Assembly: GCF_022414575.1 (NCBI RefSeq)
Contig: NZ_JADWYQ010000066.1
Location: 1 to 24,022, forward strand
Source of the DNA: Streptomyces sp. MUM 178J
GTDB taxonomy: Bacteria > Actinomycetota > Actinomycetes > Streptomycetales > Streptomycetaceae
Direction of reading: 5' to 3'
Length of the DNA stretch: 24,022 nt
Positions 6,226-14,915 of the stretch are shown one piece after another. Positions within the stretch are counted from its first letter, which is position 1; each line of letters starts with the position of its first letter. The position numbers were made by a program, and so were the translations under genes. The notes under the pieces are model-generated. The model searched no databases. It was not told where the DNA came from and saw only the letters and a list, made by a program, of their open reading frames with translations.

Positions 6226-8079
6226 GTGGCACTGCCACCCCAGCACCGGACGTTGACGGACGCCGTACGCGCCGGCGTGGAGCACTGCCCCGAACGGGCC
6301 GCGTTGGTGTATCTGCACGAAGACGGCAGCGGAATGCGGCCCGAGCGGCTCAGCTACGCGGAACTGGACCGCCGGGCCCGGTCGATCGCCGTCCGGCTCC
6401 GCGAGGCGACCTCCGCCCGCACCGCCCGCCCCGTTCTGCTGCTCTTCCCGCCGACCGTGCAGTTCGTCACCGCCTTCCTCGGCTGCTTCTACGCCGGGCG
6501 CACCGCCATCCCCGCCCCGCTTCCCGACGAGCCGGGCGAACGCCTCGCCAGGGTCAGCGCCATCCTGCGCGACGCCTCGGCCGGCGCCGTGCTGACGCTG
6601 CCCGAGCACCGGCAGGCGCTCGCCGCCTGGCTGGCCGCCTCCGGAGAAGGCGACGTGGCATGCCTGGCCGTCGGCGGCGACGGCGAGGACCCGGCAGCGG
6701 CCGGGATGTGGACCGCGCCACGTGTGCGGGACACGGACGTGGCCTTCCTCCAGTACAGCTCGGGCTCCACCAGCGAACCCAAGGGCGTCATGGTCACCCA
6801 CGCCAATCTCGCCGCCAACCAGCAGGCCATAGGCCGGGCCATGGCCATCCCGCCGGGCGTCGTCGCCGGCAGCTGGCTGCCCCTGTACCACGACATGGGG
6901 CTCATCGGGATGACGCTGCACCCGCTGTGGATGGCGGGCACCAGCGTCCAGATGTCTCCCGTCTCCTTCATCAAGCAGCCGCACCGCTGGCTCCGCATGA
7001 TCCATGACTTCCGCGTCCAGGGCACCGCCTCGCCCGACTTCGGCTACGAACTGTGCACCCGGCGCGTCACCGAGGAGCAGTCCGCGGGGCTGGACCTGTC
7101 CAGCCTCCATGTGGCCCTCAACGGCGCGGAGCCGGTGCGCTCCGACACCCTGCGCGCCTTCACCGCCCGCTTCTCCGCCCACGGGCTGCGCCCGCAGGCC
7201 CTGGTGCCCAGCTACGGCCTCGCCGAGAACACCCTCCTGGTCTCGGGCGCGGTCACCGGGCGGCCGCCCGGCGAGCTGAAGGTCGACGCACACGCCCTGG
7301 AGCAGGACGAACTCCGCGAGCCCCGGCCCGGTCGCACCGTCAGGACCCTGGTGTCCTGCGGCACGCCGCAGGACACCGAGATCCTCATCGTGGACCCGAT
7401 GACGCTGCGCTCCCTGCCGGACGGGCGCGTCGGCGAGATCTGGCTGCGCGGCCCCTCGGCGGCCGCCGGGTACTGGAACCGGCGGGAGCTGTCCGCCGAG
7501 ACGTTCCACGCCGAGACCGCGGACGGCCGCGCCGGGTATCTGCGCACCGGCGACGTCGGCGCACTCCACGACGGGCAGCTCTACGTCACCGGACGCATCA
7601 AGGAGATGCTCATCCACTGCGGCCGCAACCTCTACCCCCAGGACCTTGAACTGGCAGTCCAGGAGATGGGCCCCGCCTTCCGGCGCGGCGGCGGCGCGGT
7701 GTTCACGGTCGGCGACCCGCATGCCGGCCGGACCGGCGTCGTCGTGGTCCAGGAACTGCGCCCCCGGTGCTATGACGAGGCGGGCCTCCCGGCGCTCGCC
7801 GTGTCGGTGCGGGCGCTGCTCAGCCGCGAGTTCCAGCTCTCCGGGGCCAGCGTGGTGCTGGTGCGCCCCGGAGCGATCCGCAAGACCACCAGCGGCAAGA
7901 CACAGCGCACGCTGATGCGGCAGCTCTTCCTCTCGGGCGATCTGCCCGTCCTCCACCAGAGTCTGGAGCCCGCCGCCGCGGCGCTGGCCGACGAACACCC
8001 GCGGGAGCCGACGGCCGCGGCAGGGCGGGCCGCGCACTCCGCGGCCACCGTGATCCCGCCGGCCGGCCCCGGCCGCTGA
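6226..8079 (+). CDS. Fatty acyl-AMP ligase (FAAL), starter loading
   Basis: This 617-residue adenylating enzyme of the ANL superfamily has a phosphate loop 'YSSGSTSEPKG' (177-187), 'WLPLYHDMGLIG' (218-228), 'YGLAENT' (330-336), 'YLRTGD' with Asp443, and the C-terminal catalytic Lys558 in 'TTSGKTQR'. 'YHDMGLIG' and 'MSPVSFIKQP' are typical of FAALs rather than acyl-CoA ligases. FAALs form acyl-adenylates from free fatty acids and pass them to an ACP rather than to CoA. The GTG at 6226 follows GAGAGGA at a good distance. An ACP gene lies directly downstream, so the enzyme should prime the pathway by charging it. The chain length accepted cannot be read from sequence. Confidence 0.9.
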   Translation: MALPPQHRTLTDAVRAGVEHCPERAALVYLHEDGSGMRPERLSYAELDRRARSIAVRLREATSARTARPVLLLFPPTVQFVTAFLGCFYAGRTAIPAPLPDEPGERLARVSAILRDASAGAVLTLPEHRQALAAWLAASGEGDVACLAVGGDGEDPAAAGMWTAPRVRDTDVAFLQYSSGSTSEPKGVMVTHANLAANQQAIGRAMAIPPGVVAGSWLPLYHDMGLIGMTLHPLWMAGTSVQMSPVSFIKQPHRWLRMIHDFRVQGTASPDFGYELCTRRVTEEQSAGLDLSSLHVALNGAEPVRSDTLRAFTARFSAHGLRPQALVPSYGLAENTLLVSGAVTGRPPGELKVDAHALEQDELREPRPGRTVRTLVSCGTPQDTEILIVDPMTLRSLPDGRVGEIWLRGPSAAAGYWNRRELSAETFHAETADGRAGYLRTGDVGALHDGQLYVTGRIKEMLIHCGRNLYPQDLELAVQEMGPAFRRGGGAVFTVGDPHAGRTGVVVVQELRPRCYDEAGLPALAVSVRALLSREFQLSGASVVLVRPGAIRKTTSGKTQRTLMRQLFLSGDLPVLHQSLEPAAAALADEHPREPTAAAGRAAHSAATVIPPAGPGR

Positions 8080-8127
8080 GGCTCCATGGCGGACTCCATG
8101 TCAGGCACCATCCAGGGAAGGGCATCC

Positions 8128-8499
8128 ATGCGCACCGACACCGACACCGACACCGTCGCCGACAGCGTCAACGACGCCTTCACCGTCGGCGGGTCCCGCA
8201 CCGACGCCCCCGGCCGGGCCAAGCCCGGCCACACCGCACGGGAACTCGAGAGCTGGCTCACCGAACGCGCGGCGTTCCACCTCCACCGCACACCCCGCGA
8301 CGTCGACCCCGGCACACCGCTGGCGGACTACGGCCTCGACTCGGTCGCCGCGCTCAGCATCTGCGGAGAGATAGAACAGCATCTGATGCTGCCCGTCGCC
8401 CCGACGATCGTCTACGACTTCCCCACGGTCCGGGCCATCAGCGCCCACCTCGCCGAGCGGCTCGGCGGCCCGGCGCATGACGCGGGGACGCCGTCATGA
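8128..8499 (+). CDS. Discrete acyl carrier protein (acyl starter ACP)
   Basis: The 123-residue protein has one carrier domain at about residues 38-112, with the phosphopantetheine site 'YGLDSVAAL' (Ser72). It should receive the acyl group from the FAAL and present it to the KS of the next protein. I prefer the ATG at 8128 because GGAAGGG lies just upstream. In-frame ATGs at 8086 and 8098 would add 14 or 10 residues with weaker sites. The N-terminal ~37 residues are low-complexity, starting with a (Thr-Asp) run encoded by ACCGAC repeats at 8134-8151, and are probably a flexible tail. Its stop overlaps the PKS start in ATGA (8496-8499). Confidence 0.88.
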   Translation: MRTDTDTDTVADSVNDAFTVGGSRTDAPGRAKPGHTARELESWLTERAAFHLHRTPRDVDPGTPLADYGLDSVAALSICGEIEQHLMLPVAPTIVYDFPTVRAISAHLAERLGGPAHDAGTPS

Positions 8500-11400
8500 C
8501 GGCACGCGAACCGATCGCGGTCGTCGGGCTCGACTGCCGCTTCCCCGGCGCCCGCGACCCCAAGGAGTACTGGGACCTGCTGATCCAGGGCAGGGACGGC
8601 ACCGGCCGGGTGCCGCAGACCCGCTGGGACGCGGCCCGCTACCACCGCACACCCTCGGCCGACGGCCCGCAGCCCGGGCGCGCCAACACCCTGCGCGGCG
8701 GCTTCATCGACGACCCCGACGCCTTCGACCCCGGCTTCTTCGGCATCTCCCCGCGCGAAGCGGTCGCCATGGACCCCCAGCAGCGGCTGCTGCTCCAGTG
8801 CTCCTGGCGCGCCGTCGAGGACGCCGCCCTGGCCCCCGCGGACCTGGCCGACACCGACACCGGCGTCTTCGTCGGCGTGATGGCCAACGAGTGGGCCTGT
8901 CTGCATCTGACGGACTACGAGAACATCACCGCGCGCCACGGCTCGGGCAACGGCTACTTCATGGGCGCCAACCGGGTCTCGTACCACCTCGACCTCAAGG
9001 GCCCCAGTCTCGCCGTCGATACGGCCTGCTCCTCGTCCCTCGTCGCCGTGCACCTCGCCCTCGCCGCCCTGCGCTCCGGCGAATGCGACTACGCCCTCGC
9101 CGCCGGCACCAACCTGATCATGACCCCGGCCATCAACATCTTCTACACCCAGGCCGGACTGTCGGCCCCCGACGGCCGCTGCAAGCCGTTCAGCTCCGCG
9201 GCGGACGGCATCGGCCGCGCCGAAGGCGTCGCCGTGCTGCTGCTGCGCCGCCTCGGCGACGCCCTCGCCGACCGCCAGCCCGTCTACGCGGTGCTCAACG
9301 AGACGAGGGTCAACCAGGACGGCCGCAGCAACGGCATCACCGCACCCAGCCGCTGGTCCCAGCAGCGGCTGATCGAGAGCGCCTGGCGGGCGGCCGGCGT
9401 CACAGCCGACGACATCCGCTTCATCGAGGCGCACGGCACCGGAACGGTCCTCGGCGACATGATCGAGGCCCAGGCCCTCGGCCGGCTCACCGCGGAGCGC
9501 GGCGCGGGCGGCAGCATCGCGCTGGGCTCGGTCAAGGGCAACTTCGGACACGCCGAAGGAGCGGCCGGCCTCGCCGGGCTGGTCAAGGCCGTGCTCGCGC
9601 TGCACCACCGCACCGTGCCGCCCAGCCGATACGCCGACGAGGAGAACCCCGAACTCCAACTGCCCACACGGAGGCTGGCACTTCTCAAAGCCCCGCAGCG
9701 GCTGCCGTCGGGCACCGTGCACGCGGCCGTCAGCAGCTTCGGCATGGGCGGCACCAACGCCCACGCCGTCCTGTCCTCGCCGCCCCGCACCCCGCACCGG
9801 TCATCCGGCCGCGCCCCCGGAGTCTTCACCCTCTCCGCCCGCACCCCCGAGCGGCTGCGGCCCAATCTGCTGGCCCAGGCCGACGCCCTCGCCCGCCAGC
9901 CCGCCGACCGGCTCGCACAGCTGTGCTGGACCAGCAACCGGGTCAAGTCCCGCCTCCCGCACCGTGTCGCCGTCGCCGCCCATGACCTGCCCGGTCTCGT
10001 CAGAGGCCTGCGCGCCGAGGCGGAACGCCACGGCCGGACGCAGAGCGGCGAGAACCCCGGCCGGGGCACGGCAGCCGCACCCGCCGTTGCCTTCGCCTTC
10101 ACCGGGCAGGGCGCCCAGCACGCCGCCATGGCCGCTGCCTGGTACACCGCCTCACCCGTGTACGCACGACTGCTCGACGAGGTCGACGAGCTGCTCCGGC
10201 CCCATGTCGGGCGCTCGCTGCGGGACGCGATCCTCGAAGGCGACGAGGACTTCCGCCGTACCGCCCTGGCCCAGCCCGCCCTCTTCGCCGTCGAGTACGC
10301 CATGGCGGGCGCCCTGGCCGATTCCGGAATCACCCCCTCCTTCGTGATCGGGCACAGCATCGGCGAGTTCGCGGCCGCCTGCACGGCCGGAGCGCTGGAC
10401 GCGGCCGACGCCGCCCGGCTCGTCGCCCGCCGCGGAGCGCTCATGGACGCCCTGCCCGACGGCGGCGGCATGCTCGCCGTGCCCCTGGACGCCGCCGAGG
10501 CCGGCAGGCTGCTCCAGGGCCGGCCGCGCCTCGGACTCGCCGCCGTCAACGCCCCCGGCCGCACCGTCGTCGCCGGCGACCTCGCCGAACTCGCCGCGCT
10601 GCGCGCCGCACTGGCCGGGCGGGGGGTCACCGCCCGCCCCCTGGACGTCTCCCACGCCTTCCACTCCCCGCTGATGCTGCCCATCGTCGACGCCTTCCGC
10701 CGCGAGAGCGCGCAACTCGTCCCGCGTACGCCGGGACTGCCCTTCTACTCGACCGTCCACGGCCGGCGCAGCGCCGCCGGCGAGCCGCTCGACGCGGACT
10801 ACTGGGCGCGGCAGATCACCGCGCCCGTGCGGTTCGCCGACGCGGCGGCGGAACTGCTGGCCGCGGGCCCCACCCACATCGTGGAGATCGGGCCGCGTGC
10901 GGTCCTCACCCCGCTGCTGGCCCGGCTGCGGCAGGACGACGCCGACGGCGCCGCGGTGAGCTGCCACGCCGCCCACCCGGGGGAGCACGCCGCCCGCTGC
11001 CGACCGCAGCAGCTCCTCGGCGAGCTGTGGTGCGCCGGCCTCAGCCCGCGCTGGGACGCGGTGTACACGGCGGAGGACCAGGTGCCCCGCAGGCTCCCCC
11101 CGTACCTCTTCGACGACACCTTCCGCGCCTGGCGCTCCGCCGCGCCGCCGCGCACTGCCCCCGAACTGACCGCGTCCACCCCCGTCATCCCGCAGGGCGC
11201 GGCAGCCGCGGCCCCGCCCGGCAGGGGCCGCGGAGAGTCGTGCCCGCCGGCGACGGCCGACGACCTCCCCCATTCGGTCGGCGAACTGACGCACCGACTG
11301 GTGTGTCGCGTCGGCGGGCACGAACCGGCCGCCGTGCACCGCGGCTCCCGGCTGCACGAGGACCTCGGGTTTGACTCCATCCAGGTCATGGAACTCAAGG

Positions 11401-11639
11401 CGCGCATCGAGAAGGAGCTGCCCCGGCTCGGCAGCCTGCCCGTCGAGGACCTCCTCGCCAGCCTCAGCACGCTCGGCGACCTCATCGACTATCTGAGCGA
11501 ATGCCTCCTCACGGACCCCGGCGACGTCACGGCAGACCGCCCCACCGCGGACGGCGCCGCGAGCACCGCTGCGGACCGCGCCCCGGACCCGCCCGTGGAA
11601 CGGCTCAGGGACTCCCTTCCGGAAGGAACCCCCTCATGA
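8496..11639 (+). CDS. Type I polyketide synthase, KS-AT-ACP, non-reducing single module
   Basis: This 1047-residue single module has three domains. KS (about 4-427) has active-site Cys178 in 'VDTACSSSL', His313 in 'EAHGTGT' and His352 in 'GNFGHAEG'. AT (about 530-815) has 'GQGAQ', nucleophile Ser621 in 'GHSIGE' and 'HAFH' (720-723), the malonyl-CoA signature. The ACP (about 925-1003) has Ser961 in 'LGFDSIQVMEL'. There is no KR, DH, ER or thioesterase domain. The module should take the fatty acyl chain from the free ACP, add one malonyl unit and leave an unreduced beta-ketoacyl thioester on its own ACP. That is the substrate tetronate-forming KAS III enzymes use. A 44-residue Ala/Pro/Asp-rich tail follows the ACP. 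ATGA overlaps couple both ends to neighbours. Confidence 0.93.
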   Translation: MTAREPIAVVGLDCRFPGARDPKEYWDLLIQGRDGTGRVPQTRWDAARYHRTPSADGPQPGRANTLRGGFIDDPDAFDPGFFGISPREAVAMDPQQRLLLQCSWRAVEDAALAPADLADTDTGVFVGVMANEWACLHLTDYENITARHGSGNGYFMGANRVSYHLDLKGPSLAVDTACSSSLVAVHLALAALRSGECDYALAAGTNLIMTPAINIFYTQAGLSAPDGRCKPFSSAADGIGRAEGVAVLLLRRLGDALADRQPVYAVLNETRVNQDGRSNGITAPSRWSQQRLIESAWRAAGVTADDIRFIEAHGTGTVLGDMIEAQALGRLTAERGAGGSIALGSVKGNFGHAEGAAGLAGLVKAVLALHHRTVPPSRYADEENPELQLPTRRLALLKAPQRLPSGTVHAAVSSFGMGGTNAHAVLSSPPRTPHRSSGRAPGVFTLSARTPERLRPNLLAQADALARQPADRLAQLCWTSNRVKSRLPHRVAVAAHDLPGLVRGLRAEAERHGRTQSGENPGRGTAAAPAVAFAFTGQGAQHAAMAAAWYTASPVYARLLDEVDELLRPHVGRSLRDAILEGDEDFRRTALAQPALFAVEYAMAGALADSGITPSFVIGHSIGEFAAACTAGALDAADAARLVARRGALMDALPDGGGMLAVPLDAAEAGRLLQGRPRLGLAAVNAPGRTVVAGDLAELAALRAALAGRGVTARPLDVSHAFHSPLMLPIVDAFRRESAQLVPRTPGLPFYSTVHGRRSAAGEPLDADYWARQITAPVRFADAAAELLAAGPTHIVEIGPRAVLTPLLARLRQDDADGAAVSCHAAHPGEHAARCRPQQLLGELWCAGLSPRWDAVYTAEDQVPRRLPPYLFDDTFRAWRSAAPPRTAPELTASTPVIPQGAAAAAPPGRGRGESCPPATADDLPHSVGELTHRLVCRVGGHEPAAVHRGSRLHEDLGFDSIQVMELKARIEKELPRLGSLPVEDLLASLSTLGDLIDYLSECLLTDPGDVTADRPTADGAASTAADRAPDPPVERLRDSLPEGTPS

Positions 11640-12658
11640 CCGCACCCGCCGTGCACCTCGCCTCGGTCGGCACCTGTCTGCCGGGGGACCCGGTGGACAA
11701 CGCGACGCTCGCCAAGCTGGTCGGCATCGACGAGCAGTGGGCCGAGATGTTCATCGGGAACGCCGCCCGCCACTTCGCCGTCGACCTGGCCACCGGCCAG
11801 GTCCGCGACACCCTCGCCGACATCGCCGCCGCGGCCGCCGACCGGGCCCTGGCCCAGGCCGGACTCGAGGCCGCCGACATCGACTGCGTCGTCATGGGCA
11901 CCGCCACCCCCGACCAGCTGATGCCCGCCACCGTGAACCTGGTCGCCGACCGGCTCGCCATCGACAACGTCCCCACCTACCAGCTCCAGTCCGGCTGCGC
12001 CGGCGCCTTCCAGGCACTCGACGTGGCCCGCTCCCTGCTGCTCGCCGAACGCTGCGCCACCGTGCTCGTCATCGGCGGCGACGTCTGCGCCAAACACCTG
12101 GAGACCGACTACGACCCCGCCTCCCGAAGCTCCGCCGAACTCGTCAACTACGCCCTGTTCGGCGATGGAGCCGGGGCCGCGGTGCTGACCGCGGACCCCC
12201 TCGGCGAGTCCCTCGCCGTCCACCAGATCCTCAACCGGCTGGTGGGCCTCGGCAGGGAGCCCGGGCAGGTCATCGACTGGTTCGGGCTCGGCGACCGGCA
12301 CAGCGACCGCACCGCCGTCTTCGAGGACTACAAGGCGATCGAGTCCGCCGTGCCCCTGCTGGCCCGGCAGATGTTCTGGGAGCTCCTCGACGACGTCGGC
12401 TGGCGTGCGGAACAGGTGGACTATCTGCTGCCCCCGCAGCTCTCCGCCCGGATGAGCGAGAGGATCTCCGCCGCCATGCCCGCCCCGGACGCCGTACGCG
12501 TCAACGTCGTCGGCTCCGTCGGCAACAACGGCAACGCCCTGCCGTTCCTCCAACTCGCCGAGCTCCTCCAGCGGTGGCGGGGGCCGGGACGCGTCGCCGC
12601 CGTCGCCGTCGAGTCCAGCAAATGGATCAAGTCAGGTCTCGCCCTGGAGCGCATATGA
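11636..12658 (+). CDS. KAS III-like tetronate-forming condensing enzyme (RkD/AbyA1 type)
   Basis: The 340-residue protein has the thiolase fold of 3-oxoacyl-ACP synthase III. Cys121 in 'LQSGCAGAFQAL' is the nucleophile, and 'LFGDGAGAAVL' (174-184) is the conserved central loop. In RK-682 biosynthesis the family member RkD joins a beta-ketoacyl thioester to glyceryl-ACP, forming the C-C and C-O bonds of the tetronate ring. The neighbours here (FkbH, glyceryl ACP, beta-ketoacyl-producing PKS) match that role. One oddity is clear: where FabH has 'PHQAN' with catalytic His244, this protein has 'PPQLS' (266-270). Asn297 in 'VGNNGNA' keeps the exact 30-residue spacing seen between FabH His244 and Asn274. 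The C-terminal 'GGG' of FabH is also missing, replaced by 'ESSKWIKSG'. GGAAGGA precedes the ATG, which overlaps the PKS stop. Confidence 0.88.
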   Translation: MTAPAVHLASVGTCLPGDPVDNATLAKLVGIDEQWAEMFIGNAARHFAVDLATGQVRDTLADIAAAAADRALAQAGLEAADIDCVVMGTATPDQLMPATVNLVADRLAIDNVPTYQLQSGCAGAFQALDVARSLLLAERCATVLVIGGDVCAKHLETDYDPASRSSAELVNYALFGDGAGAAVLTADPLGESLAVHQILNRLVGLGREPGQVIDWFGLGDRHSDRTAVFEDYKAIESAVPLLARQMFWELLDDVGWRAEQVDYLLPPQLSARMSERISAAMPAPDAVRVNVVGSVGNNGNALPFLQLAELLQRWRGPGRVAAVAVESSKWIKSGLALERI

Positions 12659-12682
12659 CCCTCAGAGCGCATATGACGACGA
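12647..12682 (+). repeat. 18-bp tandem duplication across the FkbH start codon
   Basis: GAGCGCATATGAC occurs at 12647-12659 and again at 12665-12677, giving a period of 18 bp. Each copy contains an in-frame ATG (12655 and 12673) preceded by an (A/G)GAGCGCAT-like sequence, so the FkbH gene has two equivalent starts six codons apart. Only the first overlaps the upstream stop codon. Confidence 0.75.
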
Positions 12683-14664
12683 CCGAACACGACCATGCGC
12701 CGCCCCCCTCCGCGCCCGCCCCCGGATCCGACGCCGCCGGACCCCCGCGCACCGGCGGCGACGGCATCGGCGACCACAGGGGCGGCGACGCACTCGCCGC
12801 GCTGCGCGCCGCCTACGCCGCGGGACGACTGGAGGCCGAGTACGACACCGTCCGCACCCTCCTCGCCCGTCTGCCCGAGCGCCAACTGGCCGCCGCCGGA
12901 CAGCTGCTGGCCCGCCTCGACCGCTCGCTGGTCCGAAGCCGCCACCCCGCGACCCCGACGCTCGCCGTCCGCATCACCGGCCAGTCGACCGTCGGGCCCC
13001 TCGTCGCCCCGCTCACCGCACAGCTCGCCCGCCACGGGATCCTCCTCGCCCCCGTGGTCTCCCCGTACGGCTCCTGTCTGCACGATCTGCTCGCCCCACG
13101 GGCAGCCGCCCCGGACGCCCCCGGACTCACCCTCTGCCTTCTCGACGCCCACACGGTGTTCGAGGAAGTCCCCTCGCCCTGGCGCGTCGCCGACGTCGAA
13201 GCCGCGGTCCGCTCCCGGCTCGAACTGCTCGGCAGAGCCGTCCGCACCCACCAGGAAGGCGACGGCGGGCCACTGGTCCTCAACACCGTGCCGCTGCTGC
13301 GCGACCACACCCACCAGCTCGTCGACCTGCGGTCCAGGGCCGCCCTCGGCGCGGTGTGGCGCGAGTTCAACACCGGTCTGCTCGCCCTCGCCCAGCACCA
13401 CCCCGGCCTGGTCGTCATCGACCTCGACCCGCTGATCGCCCAGGGAATCCCCGCGTACGAGCCGCGCACCGCCGTCTACGCCAAGGCGCGGCTCGGCGAC
13501 CGGCTGCTCGCCGCCTACGCCCGCGAAGCCGGGCACCTGGCGCGCGCCCGGCTGGGAAAGACCCGCAAATGCCTGGTGCTGGACCTCGACGGCACACTGT
13601 GGGGCGGCGTCCTCGGCGACGACGGACCCGACGGGATCGAGATCGGCTCCGGGCTGCGCGGCGAGGCGTACGCGGAGTTCCAGCGGACGCTCAAACAGCT
13701 CTCCTCACAAGGGGTGCTCCTGGCCGTCAGCAGCAAGAACGACGCGGACAACGTGCTCAGGGCACTGCGCGAACACCCCGCCATGCCGCTGCGCGAAGGC
13801 GACTTCATCCAGATCAACGCCAACTGGCGGCCCAAGCACGACAATCTGCGGGACATCGCCGACAGCGCCAACCTGGGACTCGACGGCTTCGTCTTCGTCG
13901 ACGACAGCTCCTTCGAACGCGGCCTGGTCCAGGAGCGGCTGCCCGAGGTCGCGGTCGTCGCGGTCGACGAGGAACCCGCCCTGCACACCCCCGCGCTCCT
14001 GGCCGACGGCTGGTTCGACGTCACCGATCTCACCGAGGAGGACCGGGAGCGCACCGCCCGCTACCGCACCGAGGCCAAGCGGCGCGAACTGCGCGAGGAC
14101 GCCCCCTCGTACCAGGAGTACCTGAACGGCCTCGACATCGAGGCGTCCCTGTCCCCGCCCACCCCGTCGGAGCTCACCCGGGTCGCCCAGCTCACCCTGC
14201 GCACCAACCAGTTCCACCTGGCCACCGAGCGGCTCCGGGCAGACGACGTCCAGCGTCTGTGCGCCCGGCCCGGCCACCGGGTGCTCGCGGTACGGGCCCG
14301 TGACCGCTTCGGCGACCACGGCCTCGTCGGCGTCGTCTTCCTGCGCCGTGACGGGGCCGTCCTGCGGATCGACAACTATGTGCTGAGCTGCCGGGTGTTC
14401 TCACGCGGCATCGAGAGCGCCTGTCTGACCGCGGTCCTCGAGCACGCACGCGCCACCGGCGCCCGCAGTGTGCTCGCCCGCTATCTGCCCTCCCCGCGCA
14501 ACGCCGCCTTCGCCGGCTTCTACACCGACCACGGCTTCGCCTCCGAGGGCGCCGGTCACGCCGACGACGACGCCTGCTTCTTCCGGCACGGTCTGCACAC
14601 CCTCCCGCCCCCGCCCGCGCACATCCGTCTGCACGCCGACTTCGAACAGGAACACCAGCCATGA
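12655..14664 (+). CDS. FkbH-like glyceryl transferase/phosphatase
   Basis: The 669-residue protein is a full-length FkbH-family enzyme. After a disordered Pro/Gly-rich start (1-45) there is an N-terminal domain of about 100-295 that resembles an SGNH-hydrolase fold. A HAD domain follows, with motif I 'LDLDGTLWGG' (309-318, Asp310 and Asp312), motif II in 'VSSKND' (358-363) and the acidic motif 'FVDDS' (414-418 region). A GNAT-like C-terminal domain lies at about 505-645. Family members dephosphorylate 1,3-bisphosphoglycerate and transfer the glyceryl unit to an ACP. Here the acceptor is the ACP encoded immediately downstream. Translation can start at either of two duplicated ATGs (12655 or 12673). 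The first forms an ATGA overlap with the KAS III stop and has GGAG 5 nt upstream. Confidence 0.93.
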   Translation: MTLRAHMTTTEHDHAPPPSAPAPGSDAAGPPRTGGDGIGDHRGGDALAALRAAYAAGRLEAEYDTVRTLLARLPERQLAAAGQLLARLDRSLVRSRHPATPTLAVRITGQSTVGPLVAPLTAQLARHGILLAPVVSPYGSCLHDLLAPRAAAPDAPGLTLCLLDAHTVFEEVPSPWRVADVEAAVRSRLELLGRAVRTHQEGDGGPLVLNTVPLLRDHTHQLVDLRSRAALGAVWREFNTGLLALAQHHPGLVVIDLDPLIAQGIPAYEPRTAVYAKARLGDRLLAAYAREAGHLARARLGKTRKCLVLDLDGTLWGGVLGDDGPDGIEIGSGLRGEAYAEFQRTLKQLSSQGVLLAVSSKNDADNVLRALREHPAMPLREGDFIQINANWRPKHDNLRDIADSANLGLDGFVFVDDSSFERGLVQERLPEVAVVAVDEEPALHTPALLADGWFDVTDLTEEDRERTARYRTEAKRRELREDAPSYQEYLNGLDIEASLSPPTPSELTRVAQLTLRTNQFHLATERLRADDVQRLCARPGHRVLAVRARDRFGDHGLVGVVFLRRDGAVLRIDNYVLSCRVFSRGIESACLTAVLEHARATGARSVLARYLPSPRNAAFAGFYTDHGFASEGAGHADDDACFFRHGLHTLPPPPAHIRLHADFEQEHQP

Positions 14665-14915
14665 ATCCGAACGCGAACACCGTCAGCGTGGCCGATGCCG
14701 CCGAGTTCTGCGCCCTGGTCACGGAGGAGCTCGGAGTGGCCCTCACACCACAGGACCTGGACCGGCCCCTGGACGACTTCCCGGAGTGGGACTCCGTGTA
14801 TCTGCTGCGCCTGGTCACCGTAGTGGAGAGCGTCACCGGCCGGCGCATCCCGGTGGCCGATCTGATCGAGGCCGCCACCTTCCGCCAGATGCACGAGGCG
14901 GCGGTGCGCGCATGA
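14661..14915 (+). CDS. Discrete acyl carrier protein (glyceryl-ACP)
   Basis: This 84-residue single-domain carrier protein has Ser45 in 'PEWDSVYLL' as the phosphopantetheine site. The 'EWDS' context differs from the 'GLDS/GFDS' context of the other two carriers in this operon and suits recognition by a different loading enzyme. It follows FkbH directly, as glyceryl-ACPs do in tetronate and glycolate-extender loci, so it most likely carries the three-carbon glyceryl unit that forms C-4, C-5 and the hydroxymethyl carbon of the ring. ATGA overlaps join it to FkbH (14661-14664) and to the next small gene (14912-14915). Confidence 0.92.
   Translation: MNPNANTVSVADAAEFCALVTEELGVALTPQDLDRPLDDFPEWDSVYLLRLVTVVESVTGRRIPVADLIEAATFRQMHEAAVRA

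Noticed and set aside
6118..8037. A 639-codon antisense frame over the FAAL gene
   Set aside because: It has a Gly/Gln/Arg-biased composition with no family signature, and the sense strand has every FAAL motif.
11737..14664. A 975-codon frame that would fuse an Arg-rich N-terminus to FkbH
   Set aside because: The first 306 codons are the wrong frame of the KAS III-like gene. The FkbH family starts at the ATG at 12655 or 12673.
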